Shown: positions 36,105 through 45,089 of the stretch, piece by piece
Position numbering within the stretch: the stretch's first letter is position 1
How the letters are laid out: the number at the start of each line of letters is the position of its first letter
Assembly: GCF_009617585.1 (NCBI RefSeq)
Contig: NZ_WIXI01000040.1
Coordinates: forward strand, 124,001 to 188,000
Direction: 5' to 3'
Origin: Endobacterium cereale
GTDB lineage: Bacteria > Pseudomonadota > Alphaproteobacteria > Rhizobiales > Rhizobiaceae
Length of the DNA: 64,000 bases
Position numbers and translations under genes: made by a program
Notes under the pieces: model-generated
Seen by the model: only the letters and a program-made list of their open reading frames with translations
Databases searched by the model: none
Told to the model about the DNA's origin: nothing

Positions 36105-37208
36105 TTAGTTCGCAAGCTTTCCGTCCATCAAGGACGCCGACAGCGGCGCAGGCCGCTCCGTCGCCGTGGTGATGTCGATGGTGCGCCCCTCGGTCGAGGC
36201 GGTATGAAAGGCTTCCATCACTTCCAGCACATGCAGTGCCAGGTCACCGTTGGCGCGGTGCGGCCGGTTGTTGCGGATCGCATAGGCCATGTCGGCTATC
36301 CCGATCGAGCGATAATTCCCATCGGCATAGGGCTGGGTCAGAGGCTGCTCTTCGAATTGGCCGCCTTTCTTCAGATAGGATACGTCGCCGCCGAAATGAT
36401 TGGGATCGGGCACGATCAGCGTGCCTTCGGTGCCATAAACTTCCAGCGGCACATGCTTGTGGCCGGCAATATCAAAGCTCATGCCGATCTGCACGACCGC
36501 GCCATTGGCAAAGGCCATGACGCCGGCGACATGGGTCGGCACATGTACCGGGATGCGCTCCCCATTACGCGGTTCACTGGTGATGAGGCGCTCAGAGCGT
36601 GGCGTTGTCGCGAAGCCGGCAACCTTGGAAACCGGGCCAAGCAGGTTGACGAGATCGGTAATGTAATAGGGGCCCATGTCGAGCATTGGTCCGCCGCCGA
36701 CTTCGTAATAGAAACCGGGATTGGGATGCCAGCGCTCATGGCCCGGGCACATGAAGGTGGCGGTACCGCCGACCGGAATGCCGATCACGCCCTGATCGAT
36801 CAAGGTCCGTGCCGTCTGGTGTCCGCCGCCGAGAAACGTGTCGGGCGCAGCCCCGATGCGCAGCCCCTTTGCCCGTGCTGTGTCGGCCAGTTTTTTGCCT
36901 TCGGCAAAATTGATGCCGAGCGGTTTTTCCGAATAGGTATTCTTGCCGGCATCTAGCGCCTGCAGGGCAACGGCCACATGCGCCTTGGGAACCGTCAGGT
37001 TGACGATGATCTCGACCTTTGGGTCTGCCAAAAGTTCATCGATTTTTTTGACGGGCAGGTTGAATTCGGCCGCCTTGGCCTCTGCGATTTCCCGGTTAAG
37101 GTCCGCCAATCCTCTGATGTCGAGGATCGGGAAAGCGCTGGTCATGGCCTTGAGATAGGCGCCCGAAATATTGCCGCATCCGATGATGCCGATACCAACC
37201 TTATCCAT
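36105..37208 (-). CDS. Gfo/Idh/MocA oxidoreductase (ThuB-like)
   Basis: A 367-residue dehydrogenase. Rossmann start VGIGIIGCGNISGAYLKAM (4-22), the family Lys in TYSEKPLG, and the C-terminal beta-sheet domain containing GGGPMLDMGPYYITDLVNLLG (with the catalytic Asp/His-x4-Asp region DMGPYYITD). It probably oxidises a sugar or disaccharide at C3. It sits 23 bases upstream of the ThuA gene. Start 37208 with GGAGG upstream. Confidence 0.9.
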   Translation of the reverse strand: MDKVGIGIIGCGNISGAYLKAMTSAFPILDIRGLADLNREIAEAKAAEFNLPVKKIDELLADPKVEIIVNLTVPKAHVAVALQALDAGKNTYSEKPLGINFAEGKKLADTARAKGLRIGAAPDTFLGGGHQTARTLIDQGVIGIPVGGTATFMCPGHERWHPNPGFYYEVGGGPMLDMGPYYITDLVNLLGPVSKVAGFATTPRSERLITSEPRNGERIPVHVPTHVAGVMAFANGAVVQIGMSFDIAGHKHVPLEVYGTEGTLIVPDPNHFGGDVSYLKKGGQFEEQPLTQPYADGNYRSIGIADMAYAIRNNRPHRANGDLALHVLEVMEAFHTASTEGRTIDITTATERPAPLSASLMDGKLAN

Positions 37209-37245
37209 CTTGTCTCCTCCCGATGGTATTTTTCGTTTGTGCGCG

Positions 37246-38445
37246 TCAGTGCGCCGGTCCGGTGGTGCTCCATGGCGATTCATAGAGTTCGTAGAGCGCC
37301 ACGGCAGCAGCACCCCGCGCCCAGAATTCATCGTTGGAATCGTCGAAAACCAATTCGCTGACGCCCTGAAGCGACGGCGGGATGGCCAGCGCATAGGCCT
37401 GTCCTAGGCTTTTGAGGAAAGGCGCGCCAAGCGCCAGTGAGGTGCCGACGAGAATAACGCGCGGTGGCGCAAACAGCGTGACGATATTGGCGATGCTGAG
37501 GCCGATTGCTTCACCGGCCCGGATCGCCGCTGTCAGCAGCTGGCTGTCTTCCGCCTTGATCAGCGCCTGCGCATGCGCCATGCCGCGCCCGAGTTTTACC
37601 GCTTCGGCAAAGGCGCCGTCGCCGCGTTGGTCGGCCAGAATGGCCTGTTCGCCGGCCTGCGAGGAAAGGCGCACCACGCCATCCGGCCCCATGCCGAGCA
37701 CGAGATCGCCTAGATTGTGGCTGAGCCCGCCGGCGCCGCGAAACAGTCGGCCTTCATGCAGGACGCCAAGCCCGAGCGTCTGTTCGAGCGAGATCAGCAC
37801 CATGTCTTCAAGGTCGCGGGCTTTGCCGAACCAGTGGTGAGCGAGCGTGATGGCCGTCGCGTCACTTTCGATGATCGTCGGTGTGTCGAGTCGCGCCGAC
37901 ATTTCGGTGGCGAAATCGACATTCGTATCCTTGAGGATAGGGCTGAAACGGATGCGACCTGTGCGATGTTCGATGACGCCGGGCAGGCCGAGGCAGACAC
38001 TATGCACATCTTTCAGCGACAGTTCGGCATCGACCACGCAGCGTCGCACGCCATCTTCGATCAGGTCGGCGATCACGCTGATCGGTTGGCGATCGATGCG
38101 GATCGGCAGGGTGAGGGTGGACAGCACGTCTCCGCAAAAATCCGTGACGACGAAGACCATGCGGCTGGCGGTGATTTTTGCGCCGACGACGCGGGCGGCG
38201 GCCGGATTAAGCTCCAGCATCACCCTTGGCCTGCCGCGCGCGGCGGCGTTGCGGATGTCGCCTTCGTGCCGGGTCAGGATCAGGCCATCGTCCAACAGCG
38301 ATCCAGTGATGGCGGATACGGTGGTGGTCGAAAGCTCTGTGCGCTCGGAAATCTCGACGCGGGAAATCGGTCCGTGCCGCCGGATTGCGTCCAGCACGCT
38401 CAGGCGGTTCATCGCGCGCATCAGTTCGGGGTCGGCAGTTTTCAT
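37246..38445 (-). CDS. ROK-family transcriptional repressor without the zinc motif
   Basis: A 399-residue ROK regulator. N-terminal winged helix: MNRLSVLDAIRRHGPISRVEISERTELSTTTVSAITGSLLDDGLIL. The ROK fold follows: VGAKITASRMVFVVTDFCG, CLGLPGVIEHRTG, and LISLEQTLGLGVLHEGRLFRGAGGLSHNLGDLVLGMGPDG. The GHxxx-CxCGxxGCxE zinc loop of NagC/Mlc-type ROK proteins is absent. It is divergent from the sugar ABC operon, so it most likely represses both that operon and the ThuA/ThuB-like genes. ATG 38445 is preferred; a TTG at 38490 is also in frame. Confidence 0.87.
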   Translation of the reverse strand: MKTADPELMRAMNRLSVLDAIRRHGPISRVEISERTELSTTTVSAITGSLLDDGLILTRHEGDIRNAAARGRPRVMLELNPAAARVVGAKITASRMVFVVTDFCGDVLSTLTLPIRIDRQPISVIADLIEDGVRRCVVDAELSLKDVHSVCLGLPGVIEHRTGRIRFSPILKDTNVDFATEMSARLDTPTIIESDATAITLAHHWFGKARDLEDMVLISLEQTLGLGVLHEGRLFRGAGGLSHNLGDLVLGMGPDGVVRLSSQAGEQAILADQRGDGAFAEAVKLGRGMAHAQALIKAEDSQLLTAAIRAGEAIGLSIANIVTLFAPPRVILVGTSLALGAPFLKSLGQAYALAIPPSLQGVSELVFDDSNDEFWARGAAAVALYELYESPWSTTGPAH

Positions 38446-38674
38446 ATCGTTTGCGCAAGCCTCTTGCGTCGAACGCGATTTAATACGCAATCCAAATTAA
38501 TGTTGCTTTTTTGTAAGGTGAGTTTCGGCGGTTACGCAAGAGAGTTTTTGCGAAATCGGCCGCAAGACCGTCAAAATCGCCAGATTTCCATTCTGGCTAT
38601 TGACAGGCTGGACATGGTCCTCAATTATTTAATTCGGATACGGGATTAAAAGAGCTTTGGGAGGAGCGCCTTTT

Positions 38675-39970
38675 ATGTCGAACACTATTTTCCATTTCCG
38701 CATGCTATCTACTGCAGCCGCTGCGGCCGTCTTGAGCCTTGTCGGAGCAGGTTCCGCTAACGCCGAAAGTGTCATCCGATGGATGCATGTCGAGCAGTTG
38801 CCGGCGGCAGTCAGCCTTTGGACAGAGGTCGCCAGGGAGTTTGAAGCAAAACATCCCGGCGTCAAGATCGAGATGCAGTTCCTGGAAAACCAGGCTTTCA
38901 AGGCAAAGATGCCGACATTGCTGCAGTCCAAGGATGCCCCGAGCATGTTTTACACCTGGGGCGGCGGAGTCCTGAAGGCGCAGGCCGAAACCGGAGCTTT
39001 GCGCCCGATCGATACGGCGCTCGATGCCGATGGCGGCAAATGGCGCAATGCCATCAACCCCAATGCGATCGACGGCTTGAGCTTTGATGGAAAGGTCTGG
39101 GCGTCACCTGCCAAAAGCGGGCTTGTCTCGTTCTATTACAACAAGGAAATGTTCCAGAAGGCCGGCGTCGATGCCTCCAAGATCGTCACCTGGACTGATT
39201 TTCTGGGCGCGGTGAAAACGCTGAAGGATGCCGGTGTTACGCCGATTGCCGGCGGCGGTCTCGATAAATGGCCTCTGCATTTTTACTGGAGTTATCTGGC
39301 CATGCGCGAGGCGGGCCAGAAAGGTTTTGCCGATGCCAAGGCTGGCGAAAATGAAGGCTTTATTGCCGAGCCCTTCGTCAAGGCAGGCCAGCATCTCGCT
39401 GAACTCGGCAAGCTCGAGCCTTTCCAAAACGGTTATCTCGGCGCCACCTGGAACGATGCGCTGGCCACATTCGGCGATGGCCGTGCAGCCATTCTCCTCG
39501 GCTTTGAAAGTACGCCGGGCACGCAGGCTTCGAATTCGACCAGCCGCAAGGGTTTGTCGGAAGACAATATCGGCCGCTTCCAGTTTCCGACGATCGAAGG
39601 TGCCCCCGGCCTGGTCACCGACAGTTTCGGTGGCCTGAACGGCTGGGCAGTGACGAAAAACGCGCCGCCGGAAACCGAGGAATTTTTGCGCTACATGGCA
39701 AGCGTCGATGTCCAGAAGCGTCTGGCCAAGGATACGCAGATCATGCCGGTCGCAAAGGGTGCCAGCGAAGCGATCGAAAAGCCGCTCCTGAAGGATGTCG
39801 CCGAAACGCTGGCCAAGGAAACTTGGCACCAGAACTTTCTGGATCAGGATCTCGGGCCGAATGTCGGTGCCGTGGTCAACGATGTTAGTGTCGAGATCGT
39901 CTCGGGCGGGCTGGAACCGGCCGATGCTGCCCAGCAGATCGAGGATGCGTTTTCCCTCGAGCGCCAGTAG
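38675..39970 (+). CDS. Sugar ABC transporter substrate-binding protein (family 1)
   Basis: A 431-residue periplasmic protein with a signal peptide (RMLSTAAAAAVLSLVGAGSANA, cleavage near 29). The mature part has ESVIRWMHVEQLPAAVSLWTEVAREFEAKHPGVKIEMQF and PSMFYTWGGGVLKAQAETGALRPID, then GGLNGWAVTKNAPPETEEFLRYM near the C-terminus, all standard for the family-1 (MalE/UgpB-like) binders. It binds a sugar, probably a disaccharide given the ThuA/B-like neighbours. Start 38675 with GGGAGGAG upstream. Confidence 0.92.
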   Translation: MSNTIFHFRMLSTAAAAAVLSLVGAGSANAESVIRWMHVEQLPAAVSLWTEVAREFEAKHPGVKIEMQFLENQAFKAKMPTLLQSKDAPSMFYTWGGGVLKAQAETGALRPIDTALDADGGKWRNAINPNAIDGLSFDGKVWASPAKSGLVSFYYNKEMFQKAGVDASKIVTWTDFLGAVKTLKDAGVTPIAGGGLDKWPLHFYWSYLAMREAGQKGFADAKAGENEGFIAEPFVKAGQHLAELGKLEPFQNGYLGATWNDALATFGDGRAAILLGFESTPGTQASNSTSRKGLSEDNIGRFQFPTIEGAPGLVTDSFGGLNGWAVTKNAPPETEEFLRYMASVDVQKRLAKDTQIMPVAKGASEAIEKPLLKDVAETLAKETWHQNFLDQDLGPNVGAVVNDVSVEIVSGGLEPADAAQQIEDAFSLERQ

Positions 39971-39978
39971 AGCGCTTC

Positions 39979-40024
39979 GCCTGCGCTCCCGCTCCATGAG
40001 GTCAAAAGCCTCCGGAGCGCAGGC
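39979..40024 (+). other. Intercistronic stem-loop after the sugar-binding-protein gene
   Basis: A perfect 11-bp stem (39979-39989 with 40014-40024) followed by AACCTTTT. It lies between the binding-protein stop and the first permease. It likely acts as a partial terminator and 3'-stabiliser that keeps binding-protein mRNA in excess. Confidence 0.6.
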
Positions 40025-40074
40025 AACCTTTTCCAAGACCATACCGCCCCGTCCGTGCGAGATGAGGAATGCGA

Positions 40075-41022
40075 ATGAGCATGAGCGATACAACCATGCC
40101 CGGCAGGACCTTTGCTGCCGCCAAACCACGTGCAGCGCCGCAGCGGCGGAAACGCTCGCTGAAGCACAGCAAATGGCCGGTGCTGCTGCTGTTCCTGCCG
40201 CCTGCGCTCATGCTATTCACGGTTCTCGTCATCCTGCCGATGGGCGAGGCGGCCTGGTATTCCTTCTATAACTGGAACGGGTACGGCGTGCCGGAGCAAT
40301 GGGTCGGCTGGCGCAATTACCAGCTGATCTTCCGCAACGGCGCGTTCAGCCAGGCACTGATCAACAACGGCATGATCGTGGTCGCCTCGATCCTCATCCA
40401 GGTTCCGCTGGCGCTCTGGCTGGCGACGATGATTTCCAGCCGCATCCATGGCGCGCTGTTTTTCCGGCTGATCTTCTTCCTGCCCTATGTGCTGGCGGAT
40501 GTCGCCGCCGGCATGATCTGGCGTTTCGTTTATGATGGCGATTTCGGCCTTGTCGGCGGCATCGCCCATCTGTTCGGTGCAGAGCCGCCCTATTGGCTGG
40601 CCGATCGCGATACCGCCATGTACGCCATCCTCGGCGTCGTCATCTGGAAATATTTTGGCTTTCACATGATGCTGTTCATCGCCGGCCTGCAGTCGATCGA
40701 CAAAAGTGTGCTGGAAGCCGCCGATATAGATGGCGCCACCGGTTTCCAGAAATTCCGTCTGGTCACTCTGCCGCTGCTCGGCTCCACCGTGCGCCTGTCC
40801 GTCTTTTTCGCGGTCGTCGGTTCGCTGCAGCTGTTCGACATGATCATGCCGCTCACCGGCGGCGGTCCGTCCAACTCGACGCAAACCATGGTGACCTTCC
40901 TCTACAATTTCGGGGTGACTCGCATGCAGGTCGGGTTCGGCAGCGCCGTCGGCGTCGTGCTGTTCGTCATCTGCGTCACGCTCGCCTTCAGCTACAAGCG
41001 GATTTTTATGCGCCATGACTGA
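40075..41022 (+). CDS. Sugar ABC transporter permease (MalF/UgpA-type)
   Basis: A 315-residue permease with six predicted membrane helices: WPVLLLFLPPALMLFTVLVILPMG, LINNGMIVVASILIQVPLALWLATM, LFFRLIFFLPYVLADVAAGMIW, and later helices. The EAA loop is EAADIDGATGFQKFRLVTLPLL, the contact to the ATPase. ATG at 40075 is 6 bases after GAGGA. It overlaps the next permease gene by 8 bases. Confidence 0.92.
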   Translation: MSMSDTTMPGRTFAAAKPRAAPQRRKRSLKHSKWPVLLLFLPPALMLFTVLVILPMGEAAWYSFYNWNGYGVPEQWVGWRNYQLIFRNGAFSQALINNGMIVVASILIQVPLALWLATMISSRIHGALFFRLIFFLPYVLADVAAGMIWRFVYDGDFGLVGGIAHLFGAEPPYWLADRDTAMYAILGVVIWKYFGFHMMLFIAGLQSIDKSVLEAADIDGATGFQKFRLVTLPLLGSTVRLSVFFAVVGSLQLFDMIMPLTGGGPSNSTQTMVTFLYNFGVTRMQVGFGSAVGVVLFVICVTLAFSYKRIFMRHD

Positions 41023-41899
41023 TATAGCCTCATCCCCACCCATCGATGCCGCAACGGCTCCCGGTTCCGGCCAGCGCCTGCGCACTACCACGCAAATCTA
41101 CATGTATGTGGCGCTCATTCTGGTCGCGATCATTGTCGTAGTGCCACTGATCAGCACCGCGCTCGGCGGCTTCAAGACGCTGAGCGACCTGCGCGGCAAT
41201 CCCTTCGGCATGCCCACGGAATGGCAGTGGTCCAATTATGGCGATATCATCGTTAGCCAGCGCTACTGGCTGCAGATGGGCAATTCGCTGGTGATCGCGG
41301 TATTGACCGTGTTCCTGACGCTGGCTTTTGGCGCCATGGCCGCCTTCTGTTTTGCCCATATCCGCTTTTTCGGCTCGGATTACCTGCTCAACTATTTTCT
41401 GATCGGGCTGATGTTTCCGGCCGCAACCGCCATTCTGCCGCTCTATATCCGCATCCGCGATCTCGGTCTCGTCGATACATATTGGGGAGTTGTGCTGCCG
41501 CAGGTCGCCTTCGGCACCGGCATGAGCATCATGCTGTTCCGCAATTATTTCCGCAATCTGCCCTCGGAACTGTTCGATGCGGCCTTTGTCGATGGCTGCG
41601 GTTACATGCGGTTTTTCTGGCACATCACCCTGCCACTGTCGCGGCCGATCATCGCCACGGTCGGCATCATCTCCTTCGTCGGCAGCTGGAACAGCTACAT
41701 TCTGCCTTTGATTATGCTGAATTCCGAAAGCCGTTATCCCTGGCCGCTCGGCATCATGATCTACCGCGGTGAGTTCAACACCGAATGGCAGCTTGTTCTG
41801 GCTTTCATCACGCTCACCATCCTGCCCACCATCATCGTCTTTTTCCTTGCCCAGAAACACATCATCGCCGGCCTCACTGCCGGTGCTGTGAAATCCTGA
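41015..41899 (+). CDS. Sugar ABC transporter permease (MalG/UgpE-type)
   Basis: A 294-residue permease with six membrane helices and the EAA loop [25 protein letters not shown]. It begins with a cytoplasmic tail rich in Ser/Pro/Ala. Coupled to the upstream permease by an 8-base overlap. Forms the heteromeric channel with the MalF-type partner. Confidence 0.92.
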   Translation: MTDIASSPPIDAATAPGSGQRLRTTTQIYMYVALILVAIIVVVPLISTALGGFKTLSDLRGNPFGMPTEWQWSNYGDIIVSQRYWLQMGNSLVIAVLTVFLTLAFGAMAAFCFAHIRFFGSDYLLNYFLIGLMFPAATAILPLYIRIRDLGLVDTYWGVVLPQVAFGTGMSIMLFRNYFRNLPSELFDAAFVDGCGYMRFFWHITLPLSRPIIATVGIISFVGSWNSYILPLIMLNSESRYPWPLGIMIYRGEFNTEWQLVLAFITLTILPTIIVFFLAQKHIIAGLTAGAVKS

Positions 41900-41921
41900 C
41901 AGCCGGACCGGAGGATCACAT

Positions 41922-42992
41922 ATGGCATCCGTAGAACTTCACGAAGTCCGCAAGGCTTTTGGCGCACTTGAAGTCATTCATGGTGTCTCTCTTGCCATCG
42001 AGGATGGCGAGTTCGTCGCTCTGGTCGGCCCATCCGGTTGCGGTAAATCCACACTGTTGCGCATGATCGCCGGGCTGGAGGATATTTCCGGCGGTGACAT
42101 CATCATCGACAATGCCGTCGTCAACGACCTGACGCCGCGCGAGCGCAACATCGCCATGGTGTTCCAGTCCTATGCGCTTTACCCGCATATGACAGTCGCT
42201 GAAAACATGGGCTTCAATCTGCGGCTTTCCGGCACTCCCAAGGCGGCGATTGCAGAACGTGTCAACGAGGCCGCGCGTATGCTCGATCTGGTGCCGCTTA
42301 TGGAGCGCAAGCCTGCCCAGCTTTCCGGTGGCCAGCGCCAGCGTGTTGCCATGGGGCGTGCCATCGTGCGCAACCCCGCTGTTTTCCTCTTCGACGAGCC
42401 GCTTTCGAACCTCGATGCCAAGCTGCGCGTGCAGATGCGTTCCGAGATCAAGACCTTGCACCAGAAAGTCAAGACGACCTCCATCTACGTAACCCACGAT
42501 CAGATTGAAGCGATGACGCTGGCTGACCGGATTGTCGTCCTCAATCAGGGAAGGGTGGAACAGCAGGGCACGCCGATGGAACTCTACAAGAACCCGGCCA
42601 ATCTTTTCGTGGCGGCATTCATCGGTTCGCCGGCCATGAACCTGCTCGACGGCACGATCGATGCCGAAGGCGGAGAGGCGGCCGTCCGCCTGTCCGATGG
42701 TACGGCGATCCGCATTGCGCAGGATCGCAAGGTCACACGTGGCCAGTCGATCAAGATCGGCCTTAGGCCGGAACATTTGGGGCCGGGCAAGGTCGGCACA
42801 TCGCTTGCCGGGCAAACGCTTCTCGTTGAACCGACCGGTGCCCAGACGCATGTGATTTTCGATCTCGCCGGCCAGCCGGTGACGGCGATTGTCGATGGCG
42901 AGTATCCGCAGCGTTACGGCTCACTTTTTCAGGCAAGCATCGCGGCGGATCAGGTCCATGTTTTTGATCGCGAGACCGGCATAGCGTTGTAA
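41922..42992 (+). CDS. Sugar ABC transporter ATPase (UgpC/MsmK/MalK-type)
   Basis: A 356-residue ATPase with Walker A GPSGCGKS (36-43), Q-loop [14 protein letters not shown], signature [15 protein letters not shown], Walker [18 protein letters not shown] and H-loop [17 protein letters not shown]-terminal OB/TOBE regulatory domain (from ~240: [20 protein letters not shown]) is present, as in MalK-type ATPases. ATG follows GGAGGATC. Completes the operon SBP-permease-permease-ATPase. Confidence 0.94.
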   Translation: MASVELHEVRKAFGALEVIHGVSLAIEDGEFVALVGPSGCGKSTLLRMIAGLEDISGGDIIIDNAVVNDLTPRERNIAMVFQSYALYPHMTVAENMGFNLRLSGTPKAAIAERVNEAARMLDLVPLMERKPAQLSGGQRQRVAMGRAIVRNPAVFLFDEPLSNLDAKLRVQMRSEIKTLHQKVKTTSIYVTHDQIEAMTLADRIVVLNQGRVEQQGTPMELYKNPANLFVAAFIGSPAMNLLDGTIDAEGGEAAVRLSDGTAIRIAQDRKVTRGQSIKIGLRPEHLGPGKVGTSLAGQTLLVEPTGAQTHVIFDLAGQPVTAIVDGEYPQRYGSLFQASIAADQVHVFDRETGIAL

Positions 42993-43464
42993 CTGAGCGG
43001 TCCACGGCACGGACCGTCTGCGGCAGGCCGAAAAAGCGTGAATGGTTTTCTCGGTGTTTTCGCACTCTTTGCCTGGGCGATGCGTTTGGCGAATGAAGAC
43101 GCTTGGCTTCGTCCGTAGCGGAAGCCTGCTGGTAGGCATGGCCGCAATGAGCCCCCCAAATCCCACTTTCTCGAGCGGTGTAACCTCGCTGTTTGTCGAC
43201 CTGCTGGCATGGCGGGGCGTTGTTCGCAGCCTCACGGTTATTTCTTTTCTCCCCCGTCACCCGCCGAGTCTGGTCTGCAGCTGGGCAGCCATTGATCGAC
43301 TGAAAATGTGCTTGTTGGCCTGCAATGGCCGACGAGCGTCCTCCGCGCGCAGAATTTTTACGGAATAATCATTGTGTACTTTGTGTGCACAATTGTTGAC
43401 GGGGATTTTCAGACGTGCAAGCTTGCAATCGTCAAGCAGACTGGATCTCTGGGGAGGAGGGCCA
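42993..43464. other. Long intergenic region before the betaine/hydroxyproline-type operon
   Basis: A 472-base gap. A short hairpin just after the ATPase stop (42998-43003 with 43011-43016) has no T-run, so it is a weak terminator at best. The middle carries short frames with no recognisable domain and no good ribosome sites. The right end holds a GntR-type inverted repeat and a strong ribosome site. The operon promoter must lie here. Confidence 0.5.
43371..43395. promoter_or_regulatory. Candidate operator of the adjacent GntR/FCD regulator
   Basis: TTGTG-TG-CACAA (43381-43392) is an inverted repeat, and a second related TTGTGTAC half site lies at 43372-43379. They are ~80 bases upstream of the regulator start. 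GntR/FCD regulators bind short spaced inverted repeats; autoregulation of the operon is the likely meaning. Confidence 0.5.
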
Positions 43465-44181
43465 ATGGCAAAGGCCGACAAGAGCAACCTGTATGAGGAG
43501 CTCAAGCGTCAGATCCTGACGATGGAGCTGGATCCGGACGCAATTCTGGACGAAGTCAGCCTGAGTGAGCGTTCCGGCCTTTCGCGGACGCCGGTTCGCG
43601 ACATTCTTCGTCGGCTGGCGGGTGAGGGCTATATCGATATCCGCGAAAATCGCGGTGCTCGCGTCATCCCAATGAACCATTCGACTTTGCGGCACTTCTT
43701 CCTTGTGGCGCCCATGGTTTACGCCGCGATCGGGCGTTTGGCCGTCCAGAACTTCAAGCCGGTGCAACTCAATGATCTGAAGGCCACGCAGGAGCGGTTT
43801 CGGGCTGCCAGCCAAAACCTCGATACGCTTGGCATGGTGCTCGAAAATAACAGGTTCCATGAGATCTTTGGCGAGATGTCCGACAATGTCTACCTGCAGC
43901 CGAGCCTTGGCCGTCTGCTGATCGACCATGCCCGTATCGGCCATACGTTTTTCCGTCCTCGCAACGACGATATGAAAAGGCGGCTGCACCTGGCCGTCGA
44001 TCATCACGACGCATTTATCGAGGCATTGTCGGCCCATAACGAAGATGCCGTCGTCGAGCTTGTTTTCGAACATTGGGAGTTGTCCCGGGTGAACATGGAA
44101 CTGTTCATCGCGCCGCAAGGCATGAAGTCGGATGCTCGGATCGGGGCGCCCGCCACCCAATCACTGGAGAAATCATCGTGA
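43465..44181 (+). CDS. GntR-family regulator (FCD-type effector domain)
   Basis: A 238-residue regulator that opens a ten-gene + strand run. Winged helix: LYEELKRQILTMELDPDAILDEVSLSERSGLSRTPVRDILRRLAGEGYIDIRENRGARVIP. The helical effector domain has NNRFHEIFGEMSDNVYL and HHDAFIEALSAHNEDAVVELVFEHW (His and Asp ligands). Start 43465 has GGGGAGGAGG upstream. The last codon overlaps the next gene's GTG. Such a regulator at the head of a hydroxyproline-type cluster recalls the HypR of S. meliloti, but homology is inferred. Confidence 0.88.
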   Translation: MAKADKSNLYEELKRQILTMELDPDAILDEVSLSERSGLSRTPVRDILRRLAGEGYIDIRENRGARVIPMNHSTLRHFFLVAPMVYAAIGRLAVQNFKPVQLNDLKATQERFRAASQNLDTLGMVLENNRFHEIFGEMSDNVYLQPSLGRLLIDHARIGHTFFRPRNDDMKRRLHLAVDHHDAFIEALSAHNEDAVVELVFEHWELSRVNMELFIAPQGMKSDARIGAPATQSLEKSS

Positions 44182-45089
44182 AATTCGAGGGTATCTATAC
44201 GCCGGCGATTACACCATTGGACCATAAAGGGGAGATTGATCGGGCCGCCTTTTCCAATGTGCTGGAAACCCTGATTGAGGCCGGAGTACACGGCATTATC
44301 ATCGGCGGCTCGACCGGCGAATATTACGCGCAATCGACGCAGGAGCGTTTCGAACTGGCCGCCTATGCCAAAGAAGTCATCGGGACACGATTGCCTCTTG
44401 TCATCGGCACCGGTGCTACGCGCACCGAAGATTCCGTCGATTATGCCAAAGCGGCCAGAGAGATTGGCGCGGATGCCATTCTGGTTTCCAGTCCACCTTA
44501 TGCACTTCCGACCGAGCGTGAAAATGCCGTCCATGCGCTGACCATCGATCGCGCGGCGAACCTGCCGATCATGCTTTACAATTATCCGGCTCGCATGGGC
44601 GTCGTGATGGGCGAGGAATATTTCTCGCGCGTCGGGAAGTCCAAAAATGTCGTGGCCATTAAGGAAAGCTCCGGCGATATGGGTAACCTTCATCTGCTGG
44701 CGCGCAAGTTCCCGCATATCGCCCTGTCCTGCGGTTGGGACGATCAGGCGCTGGAGTTCTTCGCCTGGGGTGCGCGAAGCTGGGTCTGTGCCGGTTCCAA
44801 TTTCCTGCCGCGCGAACATGTCGCCCTCTATGAGGCGTGCGTCGTGGAGAAGAATTTCGATAAGGGACGCGCCATCATGACGGCGATGCTGCCGCTGATG
44901 GATTTCCTCGAATGCGGCAAGTTCGTTCAGTCGATCAAACATGGCTGCGAACTGATCGGCCTGACAGCCGGGGCCGTTCGCGCCCCATTGCGCGCGCTCA
45001 ACTCGGAAGAAAAGCGCGGCCTCGAAACAGTCGTCACCACACTGAAGCGTACAGTTGCCCAGATTACTTCGGGAGCCAATCATGCATGA
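44178..45089 (+). CDS. DapA-family class I lyase, probable delta1-pyrroline-4-hydroxy-2-carboxylate deaminase
   Basis: A 303-residue TIM-barrel enzyme. Schiff-base lysine Lys162 (VVAIKESSGD), catalytic Tyr136 (MLYNYPARMG) and the substrate loop GGSTGEYY (43-50). DapA relatives in hydroxyproline and hydroxyproline-betaine operons are deaminases giving 2-oxoglutarate semialdehyde and ammonia. Here the next gene is an aldehyde dehydrogenase and the operon also has an FAD oxidase and a proline-racemase-family enzyme, so that role fits best. The GTG start overlaps the regulator stop. Alternatives: N-acetylneuraminate lyase or a keto-deoxy-sugar aldolase. Confidence 0.78.
   Translation: MKFEGIYTPAITPLDHKGEIDRAAFSNVLETLIEAGVHGIIIGGSTGEYYAQSTQERFELAAYAKEVIGTRLPLVIGTGATRTEDSVDYAKAAREIGADAILVSSPPYALPTERENAVHALTIDRAANLPIMLYNYPARMGVVMGEEYFSRVGKSKNVVAIKESSGDMGNLHLLARKFPHIALSCGWDDQALEFFAWGARSWVCAGSNFLPREHVALYEACVVEKNFDKGRAIMTAMLPLMDFLECGKFVQSIKHGCELIGLTAGAVRAPLRALNSEEKRGLETVVTTLKRTVAQITSGANHA

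Noticed and set aside
43042..43368. A 108-codon frame in the long gap after the sugar ABC operon
   Set aside because: No ribosome site, no domain, composition unlike neighbouring genes; competing frames of similar length exist on the other strand.
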